From NCBI RefSeq assembly GCF_003990975.1, contig NZ_RZJR01000007.1, positions 1,079 through 65,078 of the forward strand: a DNA stretch of 64,000 bases. Reading direction: 5' to 3'. This document shows, one piece after another, positions 1 to 7,909 of this stretch. Position numbers and translations under genes: made by a program. How positions within the stretch are numbered: the stretch's first letter is position 1; every line of letters begins with the position of its first letter. Origin of the DNA: Cohnella sp. AR92 (lineage in GTDB: Bacteria; Bacillota; Bacilli; Paenibacillales; Paenibacillaceae). Below the pieces are notes generated by a model. That model was given only the letters and a program-made list of their open reading frames with translations. It was not told where the DNA came from and made no database searches.

Positions 1-312
1 CTGCACCCACCATGCGTCCTCGCACGCACCCACCTGAGTAAATTCTACTCACCTAAGTTCCTCCTCGCGCCTATGGTCGCTCTAGTTGGGTCGTGGTTAC
101 TCACCTGCACCCACCATGCGTCCTCGCACGCACCCACCTGAGTAATTTCTACTCGCGTAAGTTCCTCCTTGCGCCAATGGTCGCTCCAGTTGGGTCGTGG
201 TTACTCACCTGCACCCACCATGCGTCCTCGCACGCACCCACCTGAGTAATTTCTACTCGCGTAAGTTCCTCCTCGCGCCCATGGTCGCTCTAGTTGGGTC
301 GTGGTTACTCAA
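1..312. repeat. Tandem array, three copies of a 104-bp unit
   Basis: Three near-identical 104-bp units begin at 1, 105 and 209. The array may continue left of the window. Each unit carries a small inverted repeat GAGTA-5 nt-TACTC (36-50, 140-154, 244-258). The string TACTCACCT recurs 52 bp apart inside a unit (46 and 98), so the unit may be a diverged dimer of 52-bp modules, although the rest of the two halves aligns poorly. It lies just past the 3' end of the leftward gene at 347. No convincing coding sequence is present; an open frame here only reads through repeats. Confidence 0.9.
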
Positions 313-346
313 CAGTCTTCACCAAACGCAGAATTACGCAATTGTT

Positions 347-1093
347 TCAACAATAGGTACTCGTTCTGCGCTCCTTGTATCCGGTTCGTAAACCCTTCTT
401 GGAAATTATCGCGGTTAATAAGCTCTTTTCTACTAAGGAGTTAAGATGAGGGGCAATCGTCTTTCGTGTGACATCAAGAGCTCTAGCAATTTGACTGGTT
501 GTGAATTTCTCTCCTCCTATGGAGCGGCTATAATGCATGACCGCCCGCTCATAAACATTTAGCTTAACCTGCTCCCCGTCGATTGGCCGTCCCCACCTCG
601 CAAGCGCCATCAGAATCGTCTGTTTGCAGCGGGCCGTCTTCTCGTTTAATCCGTCATACGAGAAGCGAAGCAGCTTCCACTCGTCAATGAGCAGCAGATT
701 CTGGCGTTCGTCGTTGTCGTCGAAGCGCCAGCGGCTGATATCGCGCCAATGCGGACCGAAGCCATCGACTTCCAGAACCAGGCGAAAGCCAGGCGAAGGA
801 AGAAACGCATAGTCGGGATACCGGGGAGTCCCTCGCAAATCCACAATCTCGAACTCGGGATGCAGGTTCTTCAGATTGCCGACGGCCTGCCACCAGATAT
901 AAGCAAGAAGCTTCTCGGCGTGAGAATGCTCTTCCTGAAGCCGGCGCTTCCTCTCCCCGCGGCTTCTCTTGATCGCATCGGCCATCATCTGAGCATATTC
1001 CCGCTGGAACGCCGCATCAAACTTGATCTGCGTGCTATCTACCCGCTGCTCCACAACCCGCTTCTCCTGTCCCCTTCGCGTTTCCGTTCCCAT
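347..1093 (-). CDS. DUF559/Vsr-like endonuclease-fold protein with C-terminal winged helix
   Basis: This is a 248-residue soluble protein. Residues about 55-165 resemble the small PD-(D/E)XK nuclease fold of DUF559/Vsr-type proteins: PDYAF (D94), then LVLEVDG (E108-x-D110), a hydrophobic strand and a WKLLRFSYD strand. The usual lysine of E-x-K is replaced by Asp, so catalysis is uncertain. Residues about 197-228 (TTSQIARALDVTRKTIAPHL) form a helix-turn-helix. The start is supported by AGGAGG nine bases upstream. A DNA-binding or DNA-processing role is inferred only from these folds. The gene stands alone and no methylase or partner is adjacent. Confidence 0.6.
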   Translation of the reverse strand: MGTETRRGQEKRVVEQRVDSTQIKFDAAFQREYAQMMADAIKRSRGERKRRLQEEHSHAEKLLAYIWWQAVGNLKNLHPEFEIVDLRGTPRYPDYAFLPSPGFRLVLEVDGFGPHWRDISRWRFDDNDERQNLLLIDEWKLLRFSYDGLNEKTARCKQTILMALARWGRPIDGEQVKLNVYERAVMHYSRSIGGEKFTTSQIARALDVTRKTIAPHLNSLVEKSLLTAIISKKGLRTGYKERRTSTYC

Positions 1094-1139
1094 ACGATTA
1101 ATCCTCCTGTTCGGAATTCACCCCAAACCCAAACAAAAA

Positions 1140-1175
1140 GCCGCTCACCACGGAGTTCCCTCCGGAATGAGCGGC
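1140..1175 (-). terminator. Intrinsic terminator of the alpha-galactosidase gene
   Basis: Reading leftward, GCCGCTC pairs with GAGCGGC around an inner GGAG/CTCC stem, and the hairpin is followed at once by TTTTTGTTT. It ends transcription of the GH4 gene that stops at 1312. Confidence 0.85.
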
Positions 1176-1190
1176 CTGTGCTTCAGGTCC

Positions 1191-1314
1191 GTTTATGAGA
1201 ATACCTTATCGGATTATAGGAGGCTTGGCAATAGCTCCTCACCTTTTACTCCGTTTATTAGAATGAATACCTTGGTGAATTATCTTTAGCTTGGCATTAG
1301 CCCTCTTACTTTCA
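1191..1314. repeat. Two imperfect 62-bp direct repeats
   Basis: GTTTAT(G/T)AGAAT begins both units (1191 and 1253), and CTTGGCA(A/T)TAGC recurs in each. The first unit can form a small hairpin (AGGAG/CTCCT). They fill the gap between the GH4 stop codon and its terminator, so they are transcribed as the 3' UTR. No function is known to me. Confidence 0.6.
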
Positions 1315-2613
1315 CTTATACCTCGGAAGCCAGTCCCCGTGAGCCTCGATCAAGTCGTCGCACAGGGAGACGATGTCGTCGAGCGACAGCTCCGCGGACG
1401 TGTGCGGGTCGAGCATCGCGGCGTGGTAGATGTGCTCCTTCTTGCCGGTGATCGCCGCTTCGATCGTGAGCAGCTGCGTGTTGATGTTGGTCCGGTTCAA
1501 CGCGGCCAGCTGCGGCGGCAGGTCGCCCACGTACGTCGGGGTCACGCCGGACGAGTCCACGAGGCACGGCACCTCGACGCAAGCCTCGCGCGGCAAATTA
1601 GCAATAAGCCCGCCCGTGTTCATGACGTTGCCGCCGATCTTGAACGGCGTGTTCGTCTCCATCGCGTCGAAAATATACGATGCATACTCATGAGAACGCT
1701 CGTGACTGAGCTCCACGTCGCTCAGCATGTCGTCCCGCATCTTCGCCCAGCCCGCGATCTGGTTCACGCAGCGGCGCGGATACTCATCCAGCGGGATGTT
1801 GAAGCGCTCGATCAGCTCCGGATACTGCCGCTTGATGAAGTACGGGTGGTACTCCGCGTTGTGCTCGGACGACTCGGTTACATAGTAGCCGAATCGGTTC
1901 ATGAGCTCGTAACGGACCATATCCCCGTGCTTCTCCTTCTGCCTCTCCGCCGCGCGGCGTTTGATCTCCGGATACAGATCCACGCCGTCCTTCGTCACCT
2001 CGAGCAGCCACGCCATATGGTTGATGCCCGCGATTTTCGATTGAACCCCGGTGTCATCGATCCCCAGGTCCTTAAACAGATGAGAGACGCACACCTGCAC
2101 GCTGTGGCACAGACCGACCGTCTTCACTCCGCCGTAGGTGTTCATCACGTTCGTCAGCACCGCCATCGGATTCGTGTAGTTGAGGAACCACGCGTCCGGG
2201 CACACCTCGCGAATGTCGCGGGCGAAGTCGAGCATAACCGGGATCGTGCGCAGATTGCGGAAAATCCCCCCGATGCCGATCGTATCCGCGATCGTCTGGC
2301 GAAGGCCGTACTTCTTAGGCACTTCGAAGTCGATGACCGTGGAAGGCTCGTAGCCTCCGACCTGGATGGCGTTCACGACATACTTGGCCCCGCGCAGCGC
2401 TTCCTTGCGGTCCGAATAGGCAACGACGCGGCACTTGCTGCCGGCCGTTCGGCGAATGTTGTTCAGGATCGCTTCGGACTCCTTCAACCGCGCCGGATCG
2501 ATATCGAACAGCGCCAGCTCGAACTCCTGAAGCGACGGCGTCAGCATGACGTCTCCTAGTACATTTTTGGCGAAAATCGTGCTTCCCGCTCCGAGAAACG
2601 TTATTTTGGACAT
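1312..2613 (-). CDS. melA: Alpha-galactosidase, glycoside hydrolase family 4 (MelA type)
   Basis: GH4 enzymes cleave alpha-galactosides such as melibiose in the cytoplasm by an NAD+- and Mn2+-dependent redox mechanism. The 433-residue length is usual. The N-terminus has the dinucleotide-binding GAGST (8-12); NYTNPM is at 145-150; the metal-site motif CHSVQ at 169-173 is the form typical of alpha-galactosidases rather than 6-phospho-glucosidases; AGINHMAW carries H199. The start at 2613 has GGGAGGT upstream; a much longer open frame continues upstream but runs antisense to the AraC gene. An AraC-family regulator is divergent. A transporter for the substrate is not adjacent. Confidence 0.92.
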   Translation of the reverse strand: MSKITFLGAGSTIFAKNVLGDVMLTPSLQEFELALFDIDPARLKESEAILNNIRRTAGSKCRVVAYSDRKEALRGAKYVVNAIQVGGYEPSTVIDFEVPKKYGLRQTIADTIGIGGIFRNLRTIPVMLDFARDIREVCPDAWFLNYTNPMAVLTNVMNTYGGVKTVGLCHSVQVCVSHLFKDLGIDDTGVQSKIAGINHMAWLLEVTKDGVDLYPEIKRRAAERQKEKHGDMVRYELMNRFGYYVTESSEHNAEYHPYFIKRQYPELIERFNIPLDEYPRRCVNQIAGWAKMRDDMLSDVELSHERSHEYASYIFDAMETNTPFKIGGNVMNTGGLIANLPREACVEVPCLVDSSGVTPTYVGDLPPQLAALNRTNINTQLLTIEAAITGKKEHIYHAAMLDPHTSAELSLDDIVSLCDDLIEAHGDWLPRYK

Positions 2614-2671
2614 GTGCAGCGACCTCCCGATCAGTAGGTAGAATAAAGACTCTCTGCGTTTTATAATAAAG

Positions 2672-2686
2672 ATATAGCGCTTCCAA
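2672..2686 (-). promoter_or_regulatory. Candidate cre (CcpA) site upstream of melA
   Basis: The minus strand reads TTGGAAGCGCTATAT, which matches the Bacillus cre consensus WTGNAANCGNWNNCW at 14 of 15 positions. It lies about 60 bp before the start codon, between divergent melA and its AraC regulator. Carbon catabolite repression is inferred from this match only. Confidence 0.45.
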
Positions 2687-2748
2687 CCATATGGACGAAA
2701 AAATGCTGTATATGTACTTTTGTCGTTTCTATTCGAGGAGGTTCCTTC

Positions 2749-3588
2749 ATGCGCAGAAGGCCGGTCACGATCACCGCCGTCCATCCATCCCCCAAGCCGG
2801 GGCCGCTCACCATCCTGTTCGCCGGGCATTCGCAGACGCTGCCGGAGCACCGAATGGGTCCCCAACGGCTGGATTACATCTTGATCCACACGGTTATCGA
2901 AGGGACCGGCTGGTACCGCTGCCGCGACCGCCATTACGACTTGGGGGCGGGAGACAGCTTCGTCATTCTGCCGGAGGAGATGCATTCCTATCAGGCTTCC
3001 GCCGACAATCCGTGGCGCTACCGCTGGGTCGCCATCCGCGGAAGCGAAGCGGAACGCTGGCTCGCCGCGGCCGGGATCGACGCGGACAACCCGATCCTTC
3101 GCGGCGGCTCGGACACCGCGCTGAAGGCGATGCACGAGATCGAGCGGACGTTCCGCAAGAAGGAATGGACCGCCGATTGGGAAGCGGAGGCCCATCTTAA
3201 ACTCGCCTTCTCCGCTTGGGCGAAGGCCAACCGCCCAGCCGGTCCTCCCGTTACCGCCAGCAAGAAAAGCATCGCCGCCGCGGAGGCCGACCGGGCCGCC
3301 CGCTGGCTCCAAGCCGAAGCGTCTTCTCCCGTCTCGATCGCCCGGATGGCACAGGAGCTCGGCTATCACCGAACCTATCTGACGAAGCTGTTCCACCAGG
3401 AGATCGGCGTGTCGCCGGTGCGCTACCTGCAGCAGCTTCGCATGGATCGGGCCAAGCTGCTCCTGTTGGAGCCGCTCTCCGTCGAGGAAGTCGCTCGATC
3501 GGTCGGCTATGAGGATCCTCTCTACTTTTCCAAGTCGTTCAAGAAGTGGTTCGGCATGACGCCAACCGATTATCGGAAGCGAACGTAG
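2749..3588 (+). CDS. AraC-family transcriptional regulator
   Basis: This 279-residue protein has a cupin-like AraC ligand-binding domain in residues about 1-150 (GDSFVILPEEMHSY is the typical barrel motif) and two helix-turn-helix motifs at about 180-277, ending with the conserved VGYEDPLYFSKSFKK and GMTPTDYRK. AGGAGG precedes the ATG. It is divergent from the alpha-galactosidase gene across a 135-bp gap, so it most likely activates that gene in response to an alpha-galactoside; the ligand is an inference. Confidence 0.9.
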   Translation: MRRRPVTITAVHPSPKPGPLTILFAGHSQTLPEHRMGPQRLDYILIHTVIEGTGWYRCRDRHYDLGAGDSFVILPEEMHSYQASADNPWRYRWVAIRGSEAERWLAAAGIDADNPILRGGSDTALKAMHEIERTFRKKEWTADWEAEAHLKLAFSAWAKANRPAGPPVTASKKSIAAAEADRAARWLQAEASSPVSIARMAQELGYHRTYLTKLFHQEIGVSPVRYLQQLRMDRAKLLLLEPLSVEEVARSVGYEDPLYFSKSFKKWFGMTPTDYRKRT

Positions 3589-3640
3589 CTCTCCAATCAT
3601 GGGCATGCTAATCCCGAATCCCTGCGGAGGAGATGCCCCA

Positions 3641-4225
3641 TTGACCAAACTCCCGTACCTGTTCCCGTTCCTGTTCCTGCTCATCCTATCGCTTCCCGCG
3701 CCGGCAACGAACCCCGCGTTCGCTACCGGCGATCCGAACGAGCCTATCGTTCGCCAATACATAGAATCGATCAACGCGAAGGATTGGAACGGGATTCCCG
3801 CCTTATGGATTAAAAGCCAACGCGAAATGCTGGCTCCCTTCTTCAACGGCAAGCGGAATGCACAACGGAAAGCAGGGCTTTTCAACATTAAGCAAGCCGC
3901 TCTCGTCTCGTCCAGGCCGATTCCGTATGAGTACGGAAGCCAATTCTTACCCAGCTTTATCGATTCCTTGCCCGACCCGCAAATCTCGTATGTTGCCGTG
4001 TATTATCAGGTGCATCGAGAGGACAAATACCATCTCAATGGCGTGAACTATTTCTTCATCGTCACAGCCAACGAGAACGGAAACCGCCGAATCGCCCTGA
4101 CGCCGCATGTCCCGACCGACCAGCTGATTAGCGACGGCTACGGGTTCGGAACGCCGGACGAGAAAAGCTACAGAGAGCGCAGAATCAAATACGTGCGGAA
4201 CCGCGACTCCAAACGCCAGCCATAA
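3641..4225 (+). CDS. Secreted protein of unknown function
   Basis: No family is recognised with confidence. I place the start at a TTG (3641) because GGAGGAG sits nine bases before it; an ATG at 3599 lacks such a site. The 194-residue product then begins with a clean Sec signal peptide (hydrophobic run LPYLFPFLFLLILSL, cleavage near PAFA) without a lipobox. The mature part has a short conserved-looking segment VRQYIESINAKDWNGI, as in small NTF2-like or DUF4829-type secreted proteins, and mixed strands. It follows the AraC gene by 52 bp and could be cotranscribed. Confidence 0.65.
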   Translation: MTKLPYLFPFLFLLILSLPAPATNPAFATGDPNEPIVRQYIESINAKDWNGIPALWIKSQREMLAPFFNGKRNAQRKAGLFNIKQAALVSSRPIPYEYGSQFLPSFIDSLPDPQISYVAVYYQVHREDKYHLNGVNYFFIVTANENGNRRIALTPHVPTDQLISDGYGFGTPDEKSYRERRIKYVRNRDSKRQP

Positions 4226-4228
4226 CGC

Positions 4229-4266
4229 CGAAGAACGCCCCCAACACAAGTTAGGGGCGTTCTTCG
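4229..4266. terminator. Bidirectional hairpin terminator
   Basis: CGAAGAACGCCCC pairs perfectly with GGGGCGTTCTTCG across a 12-nt loop between two convergent genes. Short A and T runs flank it, so it can serve both strands. Confidence 0.7.
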
Positions 4267-4277
4267 CCATCAAGCGC

Positions 4278-5579
4278 TTATCGATACGTCAAATGCTTCT
4301 CCATCGAGTCCGAGTTCGGAACGATGTGGTAATACGTCACTCCAGGTACGAACGGGAGCTCCTTCCCGTCCTTCGTCAGCCGGATGATGTCGCCTTTCGT
4401 TCTCTCCCAGCTGCAGTCGATCACGTACCCTTGCTGGAACAGGACGGCCTTGCCCCCGCTGTTCAGGTCGATGTCCAATCGGCCGTAGTCGTCATACGCC
4501 CGATGCTTGGTCGACAGCACGACCAGGTTGGCGGCCGTCAGCTGCTGGCCGTTGTTCAGGTCGACGTGCGGCTGCCCGTTGATCGAACGGGCGTACAGTC
4601 CCGTGCCGGGATCGAACTGATAGGACACCTTGTAATCCGAGAGCTGGAACTTCACTTCGATCTGCGATGCCGGAGCGGCGGCGGCGACGTCCGGCTGGGT
4701 GCTGAACGTCAGCTGCGGCACGTCGACCGTCTCTTTGTACTTGTGCTTGGCGGCTCCTTCGCGAAGCTTCTCCAGCGTCGAATAGAGATTGTGCGGCGCT
4801 TTGCGGGACTTTTCCCGGTAGAAATAAGCGCCCGCGTTGTTGATCTCGTCGAGATCGGCTTTGCCGGAATGCTGAAGGATGGCAAGCGCGTCGTTGCTGG
4901 CCCCCGCGTGCACGAGGACGCCGCCGTAGCTCTCTCCGATATCGATCAGATAAGGACGGATGCTGCGAATCGGGCCGATCGGGTCCGTGAATTCCTTGCT
5001 CTGGAACACGGCCACGAGCCGGGTAATCCCGCCCTCCGCGAGAACCTCCCACACCGTATCCGCTTGAGAGAGCCCCGATTGCGGACGCGCCGCCGCGAAG
5101 TTATTGATCATCACGGTCAAAGGGCGCTTCGTCACGGTCTGCTCCGAGGGCAAGCCGGTTAGCGGAGCCAGGAAAGCGGCCGTCGGGTTCTCGGACGCGC
5201 TTGCGCTGGCCGAAGCGGATTCGCTGCTCTCCGCGGACGGGGTCGCTTCCGCGGCCTTGTTGCCGCCGCCGCAGGCAGGCAGAATGAGCAAGCTGGCAGC
5301 CAAGGCCAGCAAGATAGAAATGCGCACGGGCTTGTTGCCCGCCGCGTATTTCGCCACGTTGTTCGTTTTGTTCTTCGTCACGTCGTTCGTTACGCTCATC
5401 GTCACGCTTTTCGTCCTGTTGTTTGTCTCGCTATTCGTCACGTTGTTCGTCATGCTCATCGTCACGTTCTTCGTCGCATGATTCATCGCATTCTTAGTCC
5501 CATTTTCCGCCGCATCCATCGTTGCATTCCCTGTCTTATCGTTCATCGCCTTGTTCGTCGCCTTGTTCGTCGCGCCCAT
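4278..5579 (-). CDS. DUF3048 (YerB-like) lipoprotein with Asn/Thr-repeat N-terminal extension
   Basis: Residues about 130-433 match the two DUF3048 domains of Bacillus YerB (RPLTVMINNFAAARPQSGL, then PIGPIRSIRPY); the biochemical role of this surface family is unknown. A hydrophobic stretch (88-100) ends in the lipobox LPAC with C103, followed by a Ser/Ala-rich linker, so the protein should be membrane-anchored outside. Unusually, about 85 residues precede the signal peptide, built of degenerate tetrapeptides of the N-V-T-K/N/S type (12-bp DNA period). GGAGG ten bases before the ATG supports translation of this extension; an internal GTG at V75 would give an ordinary signal peptide but has no visible ribosome site. 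Confidence 0.85.
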   Translation of the reverse strand: MGATNKATNKAMNDKTGNATMDAAENGTKNAMNHATKNVTMSMTNNVTNSETNNRTKSVTMSVTNDVTKNKTNNVAKYAAGNKPVRISILLALAASLLILPACGGGNKAAEATPSAESSESASASASASENPTAAFLAPLTGLPSEQTVTKRPLTVMINNFAAARPQSGLSQADTVWEVLAEGGITRLVAVFQSKEFTDPIGPIRSIRPYLIDIGESYGGVLVHAGASNDALAILQHSGKADLDEINNAGAYFYREKSRKAPHNLYSTLEKLREGAAKHKYKETVDVPQLTFSTQPDVAAAAPASQIEVKFQLSDYKVSYQFDPGTGLYARSINGQPHVDLNNGQQLTAANLVVLSTKHRAYDDYGRLDIDLNSGGKAVLFQQGYVIDCSWERTKGDIIRLTKDGKELPFVPGVTYYHIVPNSDSMEKHLTYR

Positions 5580-5739
5580 CGTCTCGAATCCTCCGTCGTC
5601 TGCGTATTGGTCCCGTTCGGGATTGATTCAAGCCTTCTTCCTTATTAAACCATATCGGCTTTCGACTTGTCTTGGCTAATCGTCGCCGATTCGCGCGAAC
5701 CATGGCAAAAAAGCGGATAAAAATCCGATAATGCCGTAC

Positions 5740-5768
5740 TTGGCGCCTCCTGCGGGATCGCTTATAAT
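5740..5768 (+). promoter_or_regulatory. Sigma-A promoter of the neopullulanase gene
   Basis: TTGGCG (5740-5745) and TATAAT (5763-5768) are separated by 17 bp. The implied leader is about 165 nt and includes a small hairpin (AAGGC/GCCTT, 5837-5857) followed by a run of T residues, which could be a weak attenuator. The rest of the 5580-5938 gap holds nothing else that I recognise. Confidence 0.6.
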
Positions 5769-5938
5769 GGGTTATGCAATCGTTGACAATTCAAAGGCAA
5801 TGCTACCGACAAGGTACAACCTCGGCGCGCAAGATGAAGGCGGGAGGATTGTGCCTTTTTTTGCTTTGCTTCCGCTTTGATTCTTGTTCGCCGCCAGCCC
5901 TAGTCCTATATTCGAATTCAAGCAGAGGAGCGAAGAAC

Positions 5939-7681
5939 ATGTTAAAAGAAGCGATCTACCACCGTCCGAAGCAGAACTGGTCCTACGCCTACGACGGTCG
6001 CACCGTCCACTTAAGAATCCGCACGAAGCGAGACGACGTCGAATCGGTCAACGCCATCGTCGGCGACAAGTATGCCTGGAAGGAGACCAAAGCCAGCGTT
6101 CCCATGAGCCGTTTCGCATCGGACGAGAGCTTCGACTATTGGGAAGCCGCCGTCCAGCCTCCGTACCGCCGCTTGCGCTATGCTTTCCATTTCCGCCAGG
6201 GCAGCGAGGATCTCTACCTGACGGAGAAGGAGTTCCGTTCCAAAGCCCCGGTCGACTCCGAGAACATGTTCGAGTTCCCTTTTATCAACCCGATCGACGT
6301 GTTCGCTCCTCCGGCTTGGGTCAAGGACGCGGTATTCTATCAGATTTTCCCCGAGCGGTTCGCGAACGGAGATCCTTCGATCAGCCCGGAGAACGCGGAG
6401 CCTTGGGGCGGCGAGCCGACCCCGAAGAACTTCTTCGGCGGCGACCTGCAGGGAGTGCTCGACCATCTCGACTATATCGAGCGGCTCGGCGTGAACGCGA
6501 TCTACTTTACTCCGCTGTTCGAAGCGACGACCAACCATAAGTACGACACCCAAGACTACCTGAAGGTGGACCCTCACTTCGGCACGAACGAGAAGCTGAA
6601 GGAATTGGTGGACGCCTGCCATCGGCGCGGCATCCGGGTGCTGCTGGACGCGGTGTTCAACCATGCCGGACGCACCTTCCCTCCGTTCGTGGACGTTCTC
6701 GAGAAGGGGGCGGAGTCTCCGTACGCGAGCTGGTTCCATGTGCGGGACTTCCCGCTGCGGATCGAGGACGGCATTCCGACATACGAGACGTTCGCGTTCG
6801 AGCCGATCATGCCCAAGCTGAATACCGAGAATCCGGATGCCAGAAAATATCTTCTCGACGTGGCGCGTTATTGGGTGGAGGAGATCGGCATCGACGGCTG
6901 GCGGCTGGACGTGGCGAACGAGGTCGATCATGAATTCTGGCGGGAATTCCGCAAGACGGTCAAGGCCGTCAACCCGGACGCCTACATTCTCGGCGAGATC
7001 TGGCATGATTCCATGCCGTGGCTGCAGGGCGATCAGTTCGACGCCGTCATGAACTATCCGTTCACGAACGCCGTGCTCGACTTCTTCGCCAAGGGCAAGA
7101 TCGATGCCGCCGGCTTCGCCAACCGCATCGGCAAGCAACTCGCTTCTTATCCGCAGCAGGTGAACGAAACGGCGTTCAATCTGCTCGGCAGCCACGACAC
7201 GCCTCGCCTGCTCACGCTTTGCAAGGAAGACGAGCAGCGGATGAGACTGGCCGCCTTGTTCCAGCTCACCTATCCGGGCGTTCCTTGCGTCTACTACGGC
7301 GACGAGATCGGCATGACGGGCGAGGGCGACCCCGGCTGCCGCAAGTGCATGGAATGGGACGAGGACAAGCAGAACGCCGAGATGCTGGACTTCTACCGGA
7401 GCACGCTCGCGCTTCGCTCCCGGCACGCCTCCCTGCGCGGCGTCGATCTCCGTTTCCTGCAGGCGGAGGAAGGCGGCAAGCTTCTCGTCTACGAGCGCCG
7501 CTCGGCTGATGGGGATCGCCTGATCGTCGCGATGAACGCGGGCAAGCGTCAGGCGAAGCTCAAGGTGGAAGCGGACGGCTCGTGGGTGAATGCGTATTCC
7601 GGCAAGCCGGTTCCTTCGGCCAAGGGAGCCTTGAAGTTCGCCTTGCCGGGTTACGGGTTCCTGGTACTGAAGCAAGCCTAA
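5939..7681 (+). CDS. Neopullulanase/cyclomaltodextrinase-type alpha-glycosidase (GH13_20)
   Basis: This 580-residue enzyme hydrolyses cyclodextrins, pullulan or maltodextrins, probably in the cytoplasm since no signal peptide is present. Residues 1-120 form the CBM34-like N-domain typical of the subfamily. The catalytic barrel starts at [12 protein letters not shown] (130-141). The triad is visible: D324 in GWRLDVAN, E353 in LGEIWHD, D420 in GSHDTPR. The start at 5939 is chosen for GAGGAG upstream and because family homology begins here; the open frame upstream has no such support. With the amylase, ABC importer and GH15 at 30-38 kb it belongs to maltodextrin use. Confidence 0.92.
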   Translation: MLKEAIYHRPKQNWSYAYDGRTVHLRIRTKRDDVESVNAIVGDKYAWKETKASVPMSRFASDESFDYWEAAVQPPYRRLRYAFHFRQGSEDLYLTEKEFRSKAPVDSENMFEFPFINPIDVFAPPAWVKDAVFYQIFPERFANGDPSISPENAEPWGGEPTPKNFFGGDLQGVLDHLDYIERLGVNAIYFTPLFEATTNHKYDTQDYLKVDPHFGTNEKLKELVDACHRRGIRVLLDAVFNHAGRTFPPFVDVLEKGAESPYASWFHVRDFPLRIEDGIPTYETFAFEPIMPKLNTENPDARKYLLDVARYWVEEIGIDGWRLDVANEVDHEFWREFRKTVKAVNPDAYILGEIWHDSMPWLQGDQFDAVMNYPFTNAVLDFFAKGKIDAAGFANRIGKQLASYPQQVNETAFNLLGSHDTPRLLTLCKEDEQRMRLAALFQLTYPGVPCVYYGDEIGMTGEGDPGCRKCMEWDEDKQNAEMLDFYRSTLALRSRHASLRGVDLRFLQAEEGGKLLVYERRSADGDRLIVAMNAGKRQAKLKVEADGSWVNAYSGKPVPSAKGALKFALPGYGFLVLKQA

Positions 7682-7683
7682 CA

Positions 7684-7724
7684 AACAGCGGCGAAGGGAA
7701 TGTTCCCTTCGCCGCTGTTTTTGT
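7684..7724 (+). terminator. Intrinsic terminator of the neopullulanase gene
   Basis: A perfect 17-bp stem (AACAGCGGCGAAGGGAA with its complement) with a 2-nt loop is followed by TTTTTGT. Confidence 0.92.
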
Positions 7725-7767
7725 CTCAAGGGTGCATGCTGCCGTCACTGGGTGCCTCGTCCCGCCG

Positions 7768-7909
7768 ATGTGCGTAGTGTAACTACCTTCCTGCTTCATT
7801 CGCCGCCGGCTCTCGCTCATGTGCGTAGTCTGGTTACCTTCTTCCGCCGCTGTGTGCCTCGACCCGCCGATGTGCGCAGTCTAACTGCCTTCTTCGCTCA
7901 TTCGCCGGA
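7768..7909. repeat. Array of three 51-bp units with a covarying small hairpin
   Basis: ATGTGCG recurs at 7768, 7819 and 7870, exactly 51 bp apart. In each unit it is followed by a small inverted repeat: GTAGT-gta-ACTAC in the first and GCAGT-cta-ACTGC in the third, so two substitutions preserve the stem; the middle unit would keep it only with G-U pairs. GTGCCTCG(T/A)CCCGCCG precedes units one and three. The array fills the gap between two convergent genes, after the terminator. Confidence 0.8.

Noticed and set aside
1..312. Protein-coding reading of the left-end repeat (64-residue frame from 197)
   Set aside because: It only reads through the 104-bp repeat and into the 3' end of the opposite gene.
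2614..3888. Upstream extension of the melA frame to an 858-residue product
   Set aside because: The added part lies antisense to the AraC gene, has no family features, and a good ribosome site and the GH4 N-terminus occur at 2613.
5104..5481. Plus-strand hydrophobic frame opposite the Asn/Thr repeats
   Set aside because: The hydrophobic FVTLFV-type repeats are the complement of the N-V-T codons; there is no ribosome site.
5782..5787. Second promoter (TTGACA) in the neopullulanase leader
   Set aside because: No acceptable -10 element lies 16-18 bp downstream.
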